Assembly: GCF_003594915.1 (NCBI RefSeq)
Contig: NZ_QZCS01000016.1
Coordinates: 1 to 64,000 of the forward strand
Length of the DNA stretch: 64,000 nt
From: Enterobacter chuandaensis
Lineage (GTDB): Bacteria; Pseudomonadota; Gammaproteobacteria; Enterobacterales; Enterobacteriaceae
Direction: 5' to 3'
Program-made: the position numbers and the translations under genes
Shown: piece by piece, positions 35,207 to 45,955 of the stretch
Numbering within the stretch: position 1 is the stretch's first letter
Layout: each line of letters starts with the position of its first letter
Notes under the pieces: generated by a model
Seen by the model: only the letters and a program-made list of their open reading frames with translations
Told to the model about the DNA's origin: nothing
The model's database searches: none

Positions 35207-38200
35207 ATCAAGCGGCTGCGGTTCAGCGATGGTATCGCCATAAATAAAATCGATGCCAATGCCGGACAGCGTATCCATCATGATGGGCTGATTACACGGA
35301 CCCGCGATGGTCTTCATCCCCAGACGCTGGGCGTGGCCCTGGACGATGGTCACCATCATCTCGTCCATCAGATTGCCATATACGTTGCTCACCACTTCTG
35401 CATCCAGCATCAGATAATCGGCCATGTTCGGGCTCAGGTGGGTGAAGACGTTCATGTCGCGTCCTGTCTGGCTGAAGATCACGCGGCAGCCCGCCTGACG
35501 AAGCTTTTGCAAACCCCGCTGCAGATTCTCATCCGGGTGACACACCACGTCGGCGGTGATAACCAGATGCAGCAGACGGCCCGGCAGGGAGCTGTTATCC
35601 AGAAGATCGAGCAGTTCATCCACCAGCGTCACGCTGGCTAAACCGGCCGCAGAAAGCGGCAGCGCCACGCCCATCCCCTTGCTGGCAACCTGGGCCGCGT
35701 AGTTACGGAAAAACTCGCTGAAGATGCGTCTGTCAAGGGCATGCAGCAGCTCAGGCTCCGCCAGACCCGCGCGGAAAGCATGTTCCTCCTGCACCTCGCC
35801 CTGGCTGGTCCACAGGCGCAGCGAAATCAGCCAGAAGTTACAGCTCTCCGGTATGCGTGGGGAGGCGACGCTGCGGGCTATCATCAACAAATGATTGTCT
35901 TTGATCATGTGCCACTGCTCGTCCAGCGACAGCATGCTGCGCGTGCTGCGGTCCCGCTCCTGCTGGGGTTCGTAAACCGTCACGATGCCGCGCCCGCTGT
36001 TTTTCGAGGCATAACAGGCAATATCCGCCTGCGACATCACGTCTGACGCCTGGTAGTTATTTTCATCAATCAGCGTGATCCCTGCGCTGGAACCAATCCT
36101 GTGCAGGCGGCCTTCCCACATAAAGTGATAGTCATTAATGGTGTGGATCAGGCGACCGGTGATATAGCGCGCGCTCTCAATATTGCAGTCCGGCAGCAGC
36201 AGCCCGAACTCGTCTCCGCCAAGACGCGCCAGCACGTCGCTGGAGCGGAGCAGGGTTAACATCATGGAAGAGAGTTCCCGCAGCAGGGCATCCCCCGCCG
36301 CATGGCCAGCGCTATCGTTGACGGCTTTGAAGCGGTCCAGATCGATAAAGACCAGCGCATGACGCTGACGCGTCTCACGTACGGTTTGCAGAAGCCTTTT
36401 GAGATGGTTTTCAAAGCTGACCCGGTTTGCCAGGTGGGTCAGGGCATCGTGTGACGCGCTATAGCTCAGCTGGCGCAGCATTTTGCGCGATTCAGTAACA
36501 TCCTGAATAACGATAACCGAGCCAATACTTTTCCCCTCGAGCGTGCTGAGCGGCGTAATGCTGTAATGGATATCGAACGATCCCCCGGTGCGGCAGTTCA
36601 GCACCACGTCCTGGTCGATATCCGAACGGGACATATCACCACTGTGAATGTTTTCCATCAGCGGACCTTGCTCACCAAAGGTGATATGTAACACCTTCAG
36701 GATCGGCTGGCCGATGGCCTCGGTCTGCAGCCAGCCGCTCATCTTCTCGGCGACCGGGTTCATAAAGGTGACGTTCATATCAATATCGGTACAGAGCACC
36801 GCTTCGCCGATGGAGTCGAGGGTGATGTGCAGACGCTCTTTTTCCTGGAACAGCGCCTCGTTAAGCTGCTTCACCTCGGTCATGTCCATATTGATGCCGA
36901 GCAAGCGTTCGACTTCACCCTCTTTATTCAGTACCCGGTTTGCCAGGGAGCGAATATGGCGCACACCTTCCTTCACGCGGATACGGAATTCCAGCTTAAA
37001 CGGCAGACGGGAAACCAGGGAATCTCGCAGCACTTTTTCAGCATGCGCGCGATCTTCCGGCAGCATGGCGTCGTGCCAGAGCTGCCAGGTGGGCTTAATG
37101 TGCGGCGGGATTTCATACAGCTCGAACATCCGCTTATCCCAGCTGATGATGTCTGGCTCCAGATCCCACTCCCAGATGCCGATGCCGCCGGCTTCGTTGG
37201 CCAGCGTAATGCGCTCCATCAGGCGTTTGTTGACCCACTCGGTCTGCTTCAGGTCGTTAATATCTTCAATCTGGGCGATGAAATAGAGCGGTGAGCCGTC
37301 GGCATGGCGCACGACGGACACGGCCAGAAGCGCCCAGACGACCTCGCCGTTGCGTGTGTAGTAGCGCTTCTCAAGGGTGTAGGTGTTAATGTCGCCGTTA
37401 ACCAGCTGCTCCAGCTGTTCCAGATCGGTATGCAGATCTTCCGGCCAGGTGAGCTGCTGGAAGGTGAGCAACTGCAGTTCCGTCTGGCTGTAACCGAGGA
37501 AATTGCACAATGCCTTGTTGGCCTGAAGCCACTGGCCCTCAATGCTGACCAGTGCCATGCCGATGGCGGAATACTCCATCGCATTGCGAAAACGCTCTTC
37601 GCTTTCGGTGATGTGTTTGCGTTCGGCGCGGAAGGCATACATCACCATGGTCATCACGTTAGCGGGGAGAAGCAGCATCAGGAACGGCAGCCACGGCGCG
37701 TTCAGCATGGGTCCCACATGTTGGGTGGTCAGCGCCGCCGGGTTCCGGGCAATCATCAATGACACGACCATAACAGTGACCAGAAATACCATGAAGGCTT
37801 CCATTCGCGGCAGGCGCACGGCGCTCCACATCAGCAGAACGATCACGCAGGTAAAGGGCCACGGCAGCCAGGTAATGGAGGCCCAGCTAAGAGCCAGCGT
37901 GACGGCCATGGTGACCAGCGTTTCCAGCAGTAGTCTCGGGTCACGGTGGCGCAGCAGATAGTGAGGTTTGAACAGCAATCCCAGCGGCACCAGGGCCAGC
38001 GCGCCGATGGATTCAGAGAGCACCCAGACGATAAAATTACGCAGCGGTTCGGGAGCGGGGACCAACAAATAGACCAGAACGCCGCCCACCAGCGGCGGTA
38101 CCAGCGCGCTGCCAATGGCGAGGCGGATCCAGTCATTTAAATTTTGCAGCGGGTTATACCACGGGAGCAGCTTACGCAGTAACACTGCACCAATGAAGGC

Positions 38201-38500
38201 CTCAATAACGTTTATTGAGGTAAAGGCGAGGCTTATCTCCCCCCAGGAGAACAGCATCCACGAGGCCAGAATATTGCCGAACGAACAGGCCAGGGCAATA
38301 CCGGGCCACATTTTCCCGGCATGGCGGTAAAACGCCACCATCATAATCGCGGTGGGGAACCAGAGCGGGGCCAGCAGGGTGCCGAAGCGGGTGAGCTCCA
38401 GCGAAAATAAGGTAAAGATAAAGGTGACCAGGCCCAGACAGACAAGTCGCAATAAAGGATGTGGGGTAGTAACCAAAACCCGCTGGTATTGTTTATTCAT
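35171..38500 (-). CDS. dgcE: Diguanylate cyclase DgcE (YegE), MASE1-PAS-GGDEF-degenerate EAL
   Basis: DgcE makes cyclic di-GMP and in E. coli feeds the switch to curli and cellulose production. The protein of about 1109 residues has an N-terminal MASE1 membrane domain (about 20-290), three PAS regions (from about 305 to 660), and a GGDEF domain with the intact active site ARLGGDEFGLLLPD. The C-terminal EAL-like domain lacks the Glu-Ala-Leu signature and should be catalytically dead, as in E. coli. The ATG at 38500 is preferred because NKQYQ aligns with the E. coli start; an ATG at 38524 is possible. The 3' end overlaps alkA. Confidence 0.93.
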   Translation of the reverse strand: MNKQYQRVLVTTPHPLLRLVCLGLVTFIFTLFSLELTRFGTLLAPLWFPTAIMMVAFYRHAGKMWPGIALACSFGNILASWMLFSWGEISLAFTSINVIEAFIGAVLLRKLLPWYNPLQNLNDWIRLAIGSALVPPLVGGVLVYLLVPAPEPLRNFIVWVLSESIGALALVPLGLLFKPHYLLRHRDPRLLLETLVTMAVTLALSWASITWLPWPFTCVIVLLMWSAVRLPRMEAFMVFLVTVMVVSLMIARNPAALTTQHVGPMLNAPWLPFLMLLLPANVMTMVMYAFRAERKHITESEERFRNAMEYSAIGMALVSIEGQWLQANKALCNFLGYSQTELQLLTFQQLTWPEDLHTDLEQLEQLVNGDINTYTLEKRYYTRNGEVVWALLAVSVVRHADGSPLYFIAQIEDINDLKQTEWVNKRLMERITLANEAGGIGIWEWDLEPDIISWDKRMFELYEIPPHIKPTWQLWHDAMLPEDRAHAEKVLRDSLVSRLPFKLEFRIRVKEGVRHIRSLANRVLNKEGEVERLLGINMDMTEVKQLNEALFQEKERLHITLDSIGEAVLCTDIDMNVTFMNPVAEKMSGWLQTEAIGQPILKVLHITFGEQGPLMENIHSGDMSRSDIDQDVVLNCRTGGSFDIHYSITPLSTLEGKSIGSVIVIQDVTESRKMLRQLSYSASHDALTHLANRVSFENHLKRLLQTVRETRQRHALVFIDLDRFKAVNDSAGHAAGDALLRELSSMMLTLLRSSDVLARLGGDEFGLLLPDCNIESARYITGRLIHTINDYHFMWEGRLHRIGSSAGITLIDENNYQASDVMSQADIACYASKNSGRGIVTVYEPQQERDRSTRSMLSLDEQWHMIKDNHLLMIARSVASPRIPESCNFWLISLRLWTSQGEVQEEHAFRAGLAEPELLHALDRRIFSEFFRNYAAQVASKGMGVALPLSAAGLASVTLVDELLDLLDNSSLPGRLLHLVITADVVCHPDENLQRGLQKLRQAGCRVIFSQTGRDMNVFTHLSPNMADYLMLDAEVVSNVYGNLMDEMMVTIVQGHAQRLGMKTIAGPCNQPIMMDTLSGIGIDFIYGDTIAEPQPLDLLLNTSYFAIN

Positions 38501-38843
38501 TACCGCTTTATCCAGAGACGCCATGCCGTCAGGAGAGAAGTCCGCACGAGTGAATTTGATAATTTGGTTTATGCTAGTACAAACAATTTACAATTCATAT
38601 GGCGACTGCTCATAATTTGACATCATAGACTTATTAAATAGTTACTCGCTAAAAAATTCATGTTTAGCGCTGAAAAAACGGCCATTAAAATTTCACTCAG
38701 GGAACAATGCGTCACTTTTCAGGCTGTCTCGCATAACCTGCGCATTCGACTGGTATCACGCCCGCGAAATCCCTATAATTGCCGCGTTTGACGCTCCGGC
38801 GTCGTCCTTCCTTCACATCCAGGTTAATCAGGTCGCTAAATTT
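38501..38843. promoter_or_regulatory. Divergent control region between dgcE and udk
   Basis: This 343-bp gap has no gene. TATAAT at 38774-38779 is a likely -10 for udk; the -35 is weak (TGGTAT at 17 bp). The dgcE-proximal half is AT-rich, but I could not fix a promoter there. Confidence 0.4.
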
Positions 38844-39485
38844 ATGACTGATAAGTCTCATCAGTGCGTCATTATAGGCATCGCCGGCGCATCGGCTTCA
38901 GGTAAAAGTCTAATTGCCAGTACGCTTTATCGCGAACTGCGTGAACAGGTAGGTGATGAGCATATCGGCGTCATTCCCGAAGACAGTTATTACAAAGATC
39001 AATCCCATCTGTCGATGGAAGAGCGTGTAAAAACCAACTATGACCACCCGAATGCAATGGATCACAGTCTCCTGTTCCAGCATTTAGAAGCGCTTAAGAG
39101 CGGTCAGGCGATCGAACTGCCCGTTTACAGTTACGTAGAACACACCCGCACTCAGGAAACGATCCGCATTGAGCCGAAGAAGGTGATTATCCTTGAAGGT
39201 ATCCTGCTTCTGACCGACGCTCGCCTGCGTGAATCCATGAACTTCTCCATTTTCGTTGATACCCCGCTGGATATCTGCCTGATGCGCCGCATCAAGCGTG
39301 ACGTTAACGAGCGCGGCCGTTCGATGGACTCGGTCATGGCGCAGTACCAGAAAACGGTCCGCCCGATGTTCCTGCAATTTATTGAACCTTCCAAACAATA
39401 CGCCGATATCATCGTGCCGCGCGGGGGCAAAAACCGCATTGCTATTGATATCTTAAAAGCGAAAATCAGCCAGTTTTTTGAATAA
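38844..39485 (+). CDS. udk: Uridine kinase
   Basis: Udk phosphorylates uridine and cytidine with GTP or ATP in pyrimidine salvage. The 213-residue length equals E. coli Udk. The P-loop [11 protein letters not shown] (about 12-22), the EDSYYKDQ segment and [14 protein letters not shown] are present. It lies 91 bp before dcd on the same strand, and both serve pyrimidine nucleotide metabolism. Confidence 0.97.
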   Translation: MTDKSHQCVIIGIAGASASGKSLIASTLYRELREQVGDEHIGVIPEDSYYKDQSHLSMEERVKTNYDHPNAMDHSLLFQHLEALKSGQAIELPVYSYVEHTRTQETIRIEPKKVIILEGILLLTDARLRESMNFSIFVDTPLDICLMRRIKRDVNERGRSMDSVMAQYQKTVRPMFLQFIEPSKQYADIIVPRGGKNRIAIDILKAKISQFFE

Positions 39486-39576
39486 GCCGCGCGAATTGTG
39501 TACCGTTCAGAGATAACCTGGTTTTACCCTGAGCGTTCAACGGCTCAGGGTACGATGCATGAAAGGAGAAAGTGCC

Positions 39577-40158
39577 ATGCGTCTTTGCGATCGTGATATT
39601 GAAGCCTGGCTGGATGAAGGCCGCTTGTCTATTACCCCACGTCCTCCCGTGGAGCGTATCAATGGGGTGACCGTTGATGTACGGTTGGGGAATAAATTCC
39701 GTACCTTTAGCGGTCATACCGCGCCGTTCATCGACCTCAGCGGGCCGAAGGATGAAGTCAGCGCCGCGCTCGATCGCGTGATGAGTGACGAAATCGTCAT
39801 TGACGAAGGCGAAGCGTTTTATTTGCATCCGGGTGAACTGGCGCTGGCGGTGACGTATGAATCCGTGACTCTGCCTGCGGACCTCGTCGGCTGGCTCGAT
39901 GGCCGTTCTTCTCTGGCGCGTCTGGGGCTGATGGTTCACGTGACCGCGCACCGTATCGATCCAGGCTGGTCGGGCCGGATTGTGCTGGAGTTTTTCAATG
40001 CCGGTAAACTGCCGCTGGCGCTGCGTCCGGGAATGATGATCGGTGCGTTAAGCTTTGAACCACTCACCGGCCCGGCAGACAGGCCTTATAACCGCCGTCA
40101 GGACGCAAAATACCGCGACCAGCAGGGTGCGGTTGCCAGCCGTATTGATAAAGACTGA
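39577..40158 (+). CDS. dcd: dCTP deaminase
   Basis: Dcd deaminates dCTP to dUTP, the main source of dTMP precursors in enterobacteria. The 193-residue length equals E. coli Dcd. [20 protein letters not shown] holds the active-site region with the catalytic Glu a little further on (GRIVLEF). ATG 39577 follows AGGAGAAAGTGCC; the earlier ATG at 39559 would add six unmatched residues. It is followed 22 bp later by asmA, as in E. coli. Confidence 0.97.
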   Translation: MRLCDRDIEAWLDEGRLSITPRPPVERINGVTVDVRLGNKFRTFSGHTAPFIDLSGPKDEVSAALDRVMSDEIVIDEGEAFYLHPGELALAVTYESVTLPADLVGWLDGRSSLARLGLMVHVTAHRIDPGWSGRIVLEFFNAGKLPLALRPGMMIGALSFEPLTGPADRPYNRRQDAKYRDQQGAVASRIDKD

Positions 40159-40180
40159 TCGTTAGTCCATTGAGGATGCC

Positions 40181-42031
40181 ATGAGAAGAGTTCTGACAAC
40201 GCTGATGATTTTGCTGGTGGTGCTGGTTGCTGGCCTTTCGGCGTTGGTTCTGCTGGTTAACCCGAATGATTTCCGCGCTTACATGGTGCGGCAGGTCGAG
40301 GCACGCAGTGGTTACCAACTGAAGCTTGACGGGCCGCTGCGCTGGCACGTCTGGCCGCAGCTCAGCATTCTCTCTGGCCGCATGTCGTTAACCGCACCGG
40401 GCGCGGCACAGCCGCTGGTCTCTGCGGACAACATGCGTCTCGATGTGGCGCTGATCCCGCTTATCTCCCATCAGCTGCAGGTTAATCAGGTGATGCTGAA
40501 AGGCGCGGTCATTCAGCTTACCCCGCAAACCGAAGCCGTGCGCGACGCGAATGCGCCTGTCGCGCCGCGCGAGAATACCTTACCGGATGAACCGTCCGAT
40601 ACGGGCTGGTCATTTGATATTGGCAAACTGAAAGTTGCTGATAGCGTGCTGGTGTTCCAGCATGAGGATGCAGAGCAGGTCACCGTCCGCAACATCAACC
40701 TGCAGATGGAGCAGGATGAACACCATCTTGCGTCGCTGGAGTTTAGCGGACGGGTAAATCGCGATCAGCGCGATCTGACGCTGTCGCTGAACGCCAGCGT
40801 GAATGCCTCGGACTACCCGCACCAGCTCACGGCCGACATCCAGCAGCTTAACTGGCAGCTGACGGGGGCGGATCTCCCTACCCAGGGGATAACCGGGCAG
40901 GGAACGCTGCAGGCCGTATGGCGCGAAGAACAAAAACAGCTGGCGCTGGATAACCTCAATCTGCAGGCCAACGACAGCAGCCTGAAAGGGCAGGCGAGCG
41001 TCACGCTCGAAGAGAAACCGAAGTGGGTTTTGAACCTGCAGTTTGACAAGCTCAACCTGGAAAACCTCCTGCCACCGCTGCCGGCTAGCGCAACGGACAG
41101 CGATGCGACCCAGACCGGGCAAAGCCAGTCTCCGGTGTCGCGCCCGGTCATTTCGTCCAACCTTGAGCAGCCTGACTATAACGTTTTGCGCGGCTTCACG
41201 GCGGATATTGCACTGAAAGCCAACAGCGTGCGCTGGCGCGGCATTGATTTTACCGACGTGAGCAGCAAGCTGTTCAACCATAACGGGTTGCTGGCGATCT
41301 CTGAGTTGAGCGGAAAAATGGGGGCAGGGCATCTTTCGCTGCCGGGCACGCTGGATGTACGTAAGGACATTGCCAGCGCCGAATTCCAGCCGCGTCTCGA
41401 CAACGTTGAGATTGGCAGCATCCTGAAAGCCTTTAACTATCCGATATCCCTGACGGGGCAGTTGACGCTGACGGGGGATTTTTCAGGCACCAAAATTGAT
41501 GCCGACGCTTTCCGCCGTGAGTGGCAGGGCGAGGCGCATGTTGACCTGAAAGATTCGCGTATGGAAGGGCTTAACTTCCAGCAGCTGGTTCAGCAGGCGG
41601 TGGAGCGCAGCAGCGATGTTAAAGCCCAGGAAAACTACGACAGCGCAACGCGCCTCGACAGCTTCACCACTGACCTGACGCTGGATAACGGGGTACTGAC
41701 GCTGGCCGGGATGCAGGGAACCTCATCCATGCTGTCATTAACCGGGGAAGGCTCGCTGGATCTGGTCAAAGAGACGGCGGACACGCGCTTTAACGTCCGG
41801 GTACTTTCCGGCTGGCAGGGCGAAAGCAAGCTGATTGATTTCCTGAAAGAGACGCCCGTTCCGCTTAGCGTATATGGCAAATGGCAGGCGCTGAATTACA
41901 GCCTTCAGGTGGATCAGATCCTGCGTAAGCATCTGCAGGATGAAGCGAAACGTCGGCTCAACAGCTGGGCGGATCGTAATAAAGATTCCCAGAACGGCAA
42001 GGATGTGAAGAAGCTGCTGGATAAGCTTTGA
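40181..42031 (+). CDS. asmA: AsmA-family outer-membrane biogenesis protein
   Basis: This 616-residue protein has one N-terminal membrane anchor (LMILLVVLVAGLSALVLLV) and a long periplasmic part built of beta strands, typical of AsmA-like bridge proteins that carry phospholipids between membranes. The end of the protein (SWADRNKDSQNGKDVKKLL) is like E. coli AsmA. It lies 22 bp after dcd. Mutations in E. coli asmA affect outer-membrane protein assembly. Confidence 0.95.
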   Translation: MRRVLTTLMILLVVLVAGLSALVLLVNPNDFRAYMVRQVEARSGYQLKLDGPLRWHVWPQLSILSGRMSLTAPGAAQPLVSADNMRLDVALIPLISHQLQVNQVMLKGAVIQLTPQTEAVRDANAPVAPRENTLPDEPSDTGWSFDIGKLKVADSVLVFQHEDAEQVTVRNINLQMEQDEHHLASLEFSGRVNRDQRDLTLSLNASVNASDYPHQLTADIQQLNWQLTGADLPTQGITGQGTLQAVWREEQKQLALDNLNLQANDSSLKGQASVTLEEKPKWVLNLQFDKLNLENLLPPLPASATDSDATQTGQSQSPVSRPVISSNLEQPDYNVLRGFTADIALKANSVRWRGIDFTDVSSKLFNHNGLLAISELSGKMGAGHLSLPGTLDVRKDIASAEFQPRLDNVEIGSILKAFNYPISLTGQLTLTGDFSGTKIDADAFRREWQGEAHVDLKDSRMEGLNFQQLVQQAVERSSDVKAQENYDSATRLDSFTTDLTLDNGVLTLAGMQGTSSMLSLTGEGSLDLVKETADTRFNVRVLSGWQGESKLIDFLKETPVPLSVYGKWQALNYSLQVDQILRKHLQDEAKRRLNSWADRNKDSQNGKDVKKLLDKL

Positions 42032-42036
42032 CGGTC

Positions 42037-42074
42037 GTAGTGCCGGGTGGCGGCTTCGCCTTACCCGGCCTACG
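42037..42074. repeat. REP element between asmA and yegH
   Basis: TGCCGGGT and ACCCGGCC flank GGCTTCGCC, with an outer GTAG/CTAC pair. It lies between convergent stop codons. It is the inverse of the copy at 32814-32841. Confidence 0.8.
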
Positions 42075-42087
42075 GTGTCAGGCTTTT

Positions 42088-43671
42088 TTACACCTCAAAA
42101 TCCAGATCTTCCTCATCCTTCAATGGAATAAGCTGCACTTTCTGCACGCGATGGTTTTCAATCTGCAGCGTTTTTAGCAGATAGTCTCCCACCTGAACCT
42201 CTTCTCCCGGCTGCGGGATGCGCTGCAAATACTCCATCAGCAGACCGGCGATGGTATGGTATTCCCGCTTTTCATCCAGCGGCAGCGGCACAAATTGCAC
42301 CAGGTCTTCAAGCGGCATATGTCCGTTAGCCGTCCACGAACCGTCTGCGTTTTTCTGGATGTCGTGGCGGGCATCAATCTCATCCACCTCGTTAGGCAAA
42401 TTACCGGCGATGGTTTCCATCACGTCGCTGAGCGTGACCAGCCCTTCCACAGAACCAAACTCATCCACTACGAAGGCAAAGTGGGTGCGGGCGTTGCGGA
42501 ACTGCTCCAGCGCGGAGAGCAGCGGAAGCGCTTCCGGGAAGACCAGCGGCTGACGCACCAGTGCGCGCAGGTTGAGCGCCTCGCCGTGCAGCTGCTGCTG
42601 GAGCAGGTCAATTACGTGCACTACGCCCAGGAGTTCCTCTTCTTCGTCGCCGCCGGTGACCACCACGCGGGTATGCTGGTTTTTATCCAGCAGGGCGCGG
42701 ATCTGCTCTTCCGGTGCCGTGAGGTCAATATGCTCAATATCGTGCCGCGAGGTCATGATGCTGCTGACCGTGCGCTGATTCAGGTTGAGCACGCGCTCGA
42801 TCATCAGCCGTTCCTGCGGGTTAAAGATCTGCCCGTCGCTGTGATCGGCCAGCAGGGCAGAGGATTCGGCGTCCAGCTCGGCATCCTCTTTCCTGCCGCT
42901 CAGCAGGCGCATGACGGTGTCGGCCGTGCGCTGGCGCAGCGTCTGATTAGCGGAGAGAAACCGGCGGCGGTTAAATATTGCCAGCTGGTTAAGCGCTTCA
43001 ATCATGACGGAGAAGCCGATGGCAGCGTACAGATAGCCCTTCGGAATGTGGAAGCCGAAACCATCGGCAACCAGGCTAAAGCCAATCATCAGCAGGAAGC
43101 TCAGGCACAGGATCACGATGGTCGGGTGGCTGTTCACAAAGCGGGTCAGCGCCTTGCTTGCCATCACCATCAGCGTGATGGCGATAATCACCGCGGCCAT
43201 CATCACCGCAAGGTGGTCCACCATCCCGACGGCGGTGATGACTGAATCAAGGGAGAAGACCGCATCCAGGACCACAATTTGCGCCACCACCGGCCAGAAT
43301 TTCGCCCCGCGGCGCTGGGTCGGGTTCTCGCTGTCTTTTCCTTCGAGTCGTTCGTTAAGCTCCACCGTGGCTTTGAACAGCAGGAACAACCCGCCGAAGA
43401 GCATGATGAGATCGCGGGCGCTAAAACTCAGACCGTGAACGGTGAACAGAGGCTGAGTCAGCGTGACCATCCACGAAATAGAGGCCAGCAGCAGTAACCG
43501 CATCACCATCGCCAGCAGCAGGCCCGTCACGCGCGCGCGGTCGCGCTGGGAAGGGGGCAGTTTTTCAGCGAGGATGGCGATAAACACCAGATTATCAATC
43601 CCGAGCACGAGCTCAATGACCACCAGCGTCACCAGCCCGGCCCAGATTGATGGATCGGCAATCCATTCCAT
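42088..43671 (-). CDS. yegH: TerC-like membrane protein with CBS and CorC domains, YegH
   Basis: This 527-residue inner-membrane protein has a TerC-type N-terminal domain of about seven helices ([36 protein letters not shown]). A tandem CBS pair follows at about 300-430 ([15 protein letters not shown]), then a C-terminal CorC/HlyC domain. The layout suggests metal-ion export or control by a nucleotide-sensing CBS module (inference). The length equals E. coli YegH. It is divergent from wza, across a long leader. Confidence 0.94.
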   Translation of the reverse strand: MEWIADPSIWAGLVTLVVIELVLGIDNLVFIAILAEKLPPSQRDRARVTGLLLAMVMRLLLLASISWMVTLTQPLFTVHGLSFSARDLIMLFGGLFLLFKATVELNERLEGKDSENPTQRRGAKFWPVVAQIVVLDAVFSLDSVITAVGMVDHLAVMMAAVIIAITLMVMASKALTRFVNSHPTIVILCLSFLLMIGFSLVADGFGFHIPKGYLYAAIGFSVMIEALNQLAIFNRRRFLSANQTLRQRTADTVMRLLSGRKEDAELDAESSALLADHSDGQIFNPQERLMIERVLNLNQRTVSSIMTSRHDIEHIDLTAPEEQIRALLDKNQHTRVVVTGGDEEEELLGVVHVIDLLQQQLHGEALNLRALVRQPLVFPEALPLLSALEQFRNARTHFAFVVDEFGSVEGLVTLSDVMETIAGNLPNEVDEIDARHDIQKNADGSWTANGHMPLEDLVQFVPLPLDEKREYHTIAGLLMEYLQRIPQPGEEVQVGDYLLKTLQIENHRVQKVQLIPLKDEEDLDFEV

Positions 43672-44147
43672 AGTAATAGCAATACCTTCTGTTATATGAC
43701 GAATGTCACACTTCGATCATGGATAAAACCGGGGAAAAATGCAATGTCGGGCTGAGATTTCTCTTAATACGACGCGTAAAAAAGAGAGCATTCTCAAAAG
43801 GGTGTAAATAAGCGAAATACGTATATTTAATTACAAAGCGGGCACTTTAGGATATATCGCAGATAATGGTTTTTACTCTCTATTTGTCAATATAAAGAAA
43901 ATCCTAAAAGGGTAAAACTTTGCTCTTAATATTAATCTTAAAAACAGATATTAGGACAGTTGTCTCCTTGCCTGCTATTAGGTTAGCTGCAACAATTCTC
44001 CCAGCATCAAATGTTAAATCTTGTTGTTGCTATTATTGTTTTGGTCTTCGGGATGGTTATTCATTATCCGTTGGGTGTTGCAAACGGCTGATATATTTCC
44101 AGAAGACCTTGTTCAAGAGGGTGTCTATCCATAACACATTGTTTAGT
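43672..44147. promoter_or_regulatory. Long AT-rich control region of the colanic acid operon
   Basis: The gap between yegH and wza is 692 bp and much more AT-rich than its neighbours. It should hold the wza promoter and the Rcs phosphorelay target. I see one candidate RcsAB box, TAAAGAAAATCCTA (43893-43906), matching 10 of 14 positions of the consensus TAAGAATATTCCTA. An 81-codon frame at 43920-44165 is not convincing as a gene. Confidence 0.45.
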
Positions 44148-44188
44148 CAGTGGATTGGTAACTGAAAGCCAAGGGCGGTAGCGTGCCT
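44148..44188 (+). promoter_or_regulatory. ops: JUMPStart sequence with ops element (RfaH recruitment)
   Basis: The ops element GGCGGTAGCGTG is at 44174-44185 within a JUMPStart-like stretch that starts CAGTGGATTGGTAACTG and continues AAAGCCAAGG. Polymerase pauses at ops and loads RfaH, which prevents early termination in long surface-polysaccharide operons. It lies about 180 bp before the wza start, on the transcribed leader. Confidence 0.93.
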
Positions 44189-44363
44189 GAAAGCGTGTGA
44201 ATCAGCCTCGATTATTCTGTCAATAGCCAATGGATGAATAAGCTTTTTTTAGGACTGATGCCAGTTATATTTCTATTTGATTAACTGCATGCTGAAACCC
44301 AATACGTCTCAAGCTTATTTAAATTGCACAGGATAATTACTCTGCCAAAGTGATAAATAATCA

Positions 44364-45503
44364 ATGATGAAATCCAAAATGAAATTGATGCCATTATTGG
44401 TGTCTGTGACCTTGATGAGTGGTTGTACGGTCTTTCCCGGCAGCAATATGTCAACAATGGGTAAGGATGTGATCAAGCAACAGGATGCCGATTTTGATCT
44501 CGACAAAATGGTGAATGTTTATCCACTTACGCCACGTCTGGTCGAACAATTACGTCCACGCCCAAATGTTGCCCAGCCGAATATGTCTCTGGACCAGGAA
44601 ATTGCCTCCTACCAGTATCGCGTGGGACCGGGTGACGTGATTAACGTGACCGTCTGGGATCACCCTGAACTGACCACCCCAGCGGGCCAGTACCGTAGCT
44701 CAAGCGACACCGGGAACTGGGTGCAGTCAGATGGCACCATGTTCTATCCGTACATTGGTAAAGTCCATGTTGCCGGGAAAACGCTTGCCGAGATCCGTAG
44801 TGATATTACCGGCCGCTTAGCGCAGTACATCGCCGACCCGCAGGTGGACGTTAATATCGCCGCATTCCGCTCGCAAAAAGCCTATATCTCCGGCCAGGTG
44901 AACAAATCCGGCCAGCAGGCCATCACCAACGTTCCGCTCACCGTTCTGGACGCCATTAACGCCGCGGGCGGCTTAACCGACGGCGCCGACTGGCGCAACG
45001 TCGTGTTGACCCACAACGGCAAAGAGCAGCGCATTTCGCTGCAGGCGCTGATGCAAAACGGCGACCTGACCCAGAACCGTCTGCTCTATCCGGGCGATAT
45101 TCTCTACGTGCCGCGCAACGACGATCTGAAAGTCTTCGTGATGGGTGAAGTGAAGAAACAGAGCACCCTCAAAATGGACTTCAGCGGCATGACCCTGACC
45201 GAAGCGCTGGGCAATGCTGAAGGTATCGATCTGACCACCTCCAACGCGACCGGTATCTTCGTCATCCGTCCGCTGAAAGGTGAAGGCAGTGCGAAAGGCA
45301 AGATTGCCAACATCTACCAGCTGGATATGTCCGATGCGACATCTCTGGTGATGGCGACGGAGTTCCGTCTCCAGCCATACGATGTGGTGTATGTCACCAC
45401 CGCGCCGGTTGCCCGCTGGAACCGTCTGATCAATCAGTTGCTGCCAACCATCAGTGGCGTTCGCTACATGACGGATACGGCGCGCGACATTCATACCTGG
45501 TAA
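44364..45503 (+). CDS. wza: Outer-membrane polysaccharide export lipoprotein Wza
   Basis: Wza is the octameric outer-membrane channel for colanic acid. The 379-residue protein has a lipoprotein signal peptide with lipobox LMSGC (Cys21), the poly-export domain ([20 protein letters not shown]) and SLBB domains (VYISGQ-like [10 protein letters not shown]), ending in an amphipathic C-terminal helix. Length equals E. coli Wza. It is the first gene of the operon, behind the ops element. Confidence 0.97.
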   Translation: MMKSKMKLMPLLVSVTLMSGCTVFPGSNMSTMGKDVIKQQDADFDLDKMVNVYPLTPRLVEQLRPRPNVAQPNMSLDQEIASYQYRVGPGDVINVTVWDHPELTTPAGQYRSSSDTGNWVQSDGTMFYPYIGKVHVAGKTLAEIRSDITGRLAQYIADPQVDVNIAAFRSQKAYISGQVNKSGQQAITNVPLTVLDAINAAGGLTDGADWRNVVLTHNGKEQRISLQALMQNGDLTQNRLLYPGDILYVPRNDDLKVFVMGEVKKQSTLKMDFSGMTLTEALGNAEGIDLTTSNATGIFVIRPLKGEGSAKGKIANIYQLDMSDATSLVMATEFRLQPYDVVYVTTAPVARWNRLINQLLPTISGVRYMTDTARDIHTW

Positions 45504-45509
45504 TTCGCG

Positions 45510-45953
45510 ATGTTTAACAAAATTCTGGTGGTATGCGTGGGGAACATTTGCCGTTCCCCCACGGCTGAACGGCTGTTGAAACAGTACCAGCCCGAGTTAA
45601 CGGTCGAGTCCGCAGGGCTGGGCGCGCTGGTGGGCAAAAGTGCCGATGAGCGCGCAACGAGCGTGGCCCGCGATCATAACCTCTCTCTTGACGGGCATAT
45701 CGCCCGCCAGGTCACCGGCCGCATGTGCCGGGAGTATGACCTGATTCTGGCAATGGAAAAACGTCATATTCATGCGCTGTGCGATATCGCACCGGAGATG
45801 CGCGGCAAGGTGATGCTGTTTGGTCACTGGGACAACGAGCGCGAAATCCCCGATCCGTATCGCAAAAGCCATGAGGCCTTCGAGGCGGTTTACACCTTAC
45901 TTGACCAGTCTGCCCAACAGTGGGCGCAGGCACTGAAAGCTCAGCAGGGATAA
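45510..45953 (+). CDS. wzb: Low-molecular-weight protein tyrosine phosphatase Wzb
   Basis: Wzb dephosphorylates the tyrosine kinase Wzc so that polymer synthesis can cycle. The 147-residue enzyme has the P-loop CVGNICRS (Cys9, Arg15) and the general-acid loop DPYRKS. It starts 6 bp after wza and ends 2 bp before wzc. Confidence 0.97.
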   Translation: MFNKILVVCVGNICRSPTAERLLKQYQPELTVESAGLGALVGKSADERATSVARDHNLSLDGHIARQVTGRMCREYDLILAMEKRHIHALCDIAPEMRGKVMLFGHWDNEREIPDPYRKSHEAFEAVYTLLDQSAQQWAQALKAQQG

Positions 45954-45955
45954 CA

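Noticed and set aside
43920-44165. 81-codon frame in the wza leader
   Set aside because: It has unusual composition with four cysteines in a row region, no ribosome binding site, and overlaps the JUMPStart sequence.
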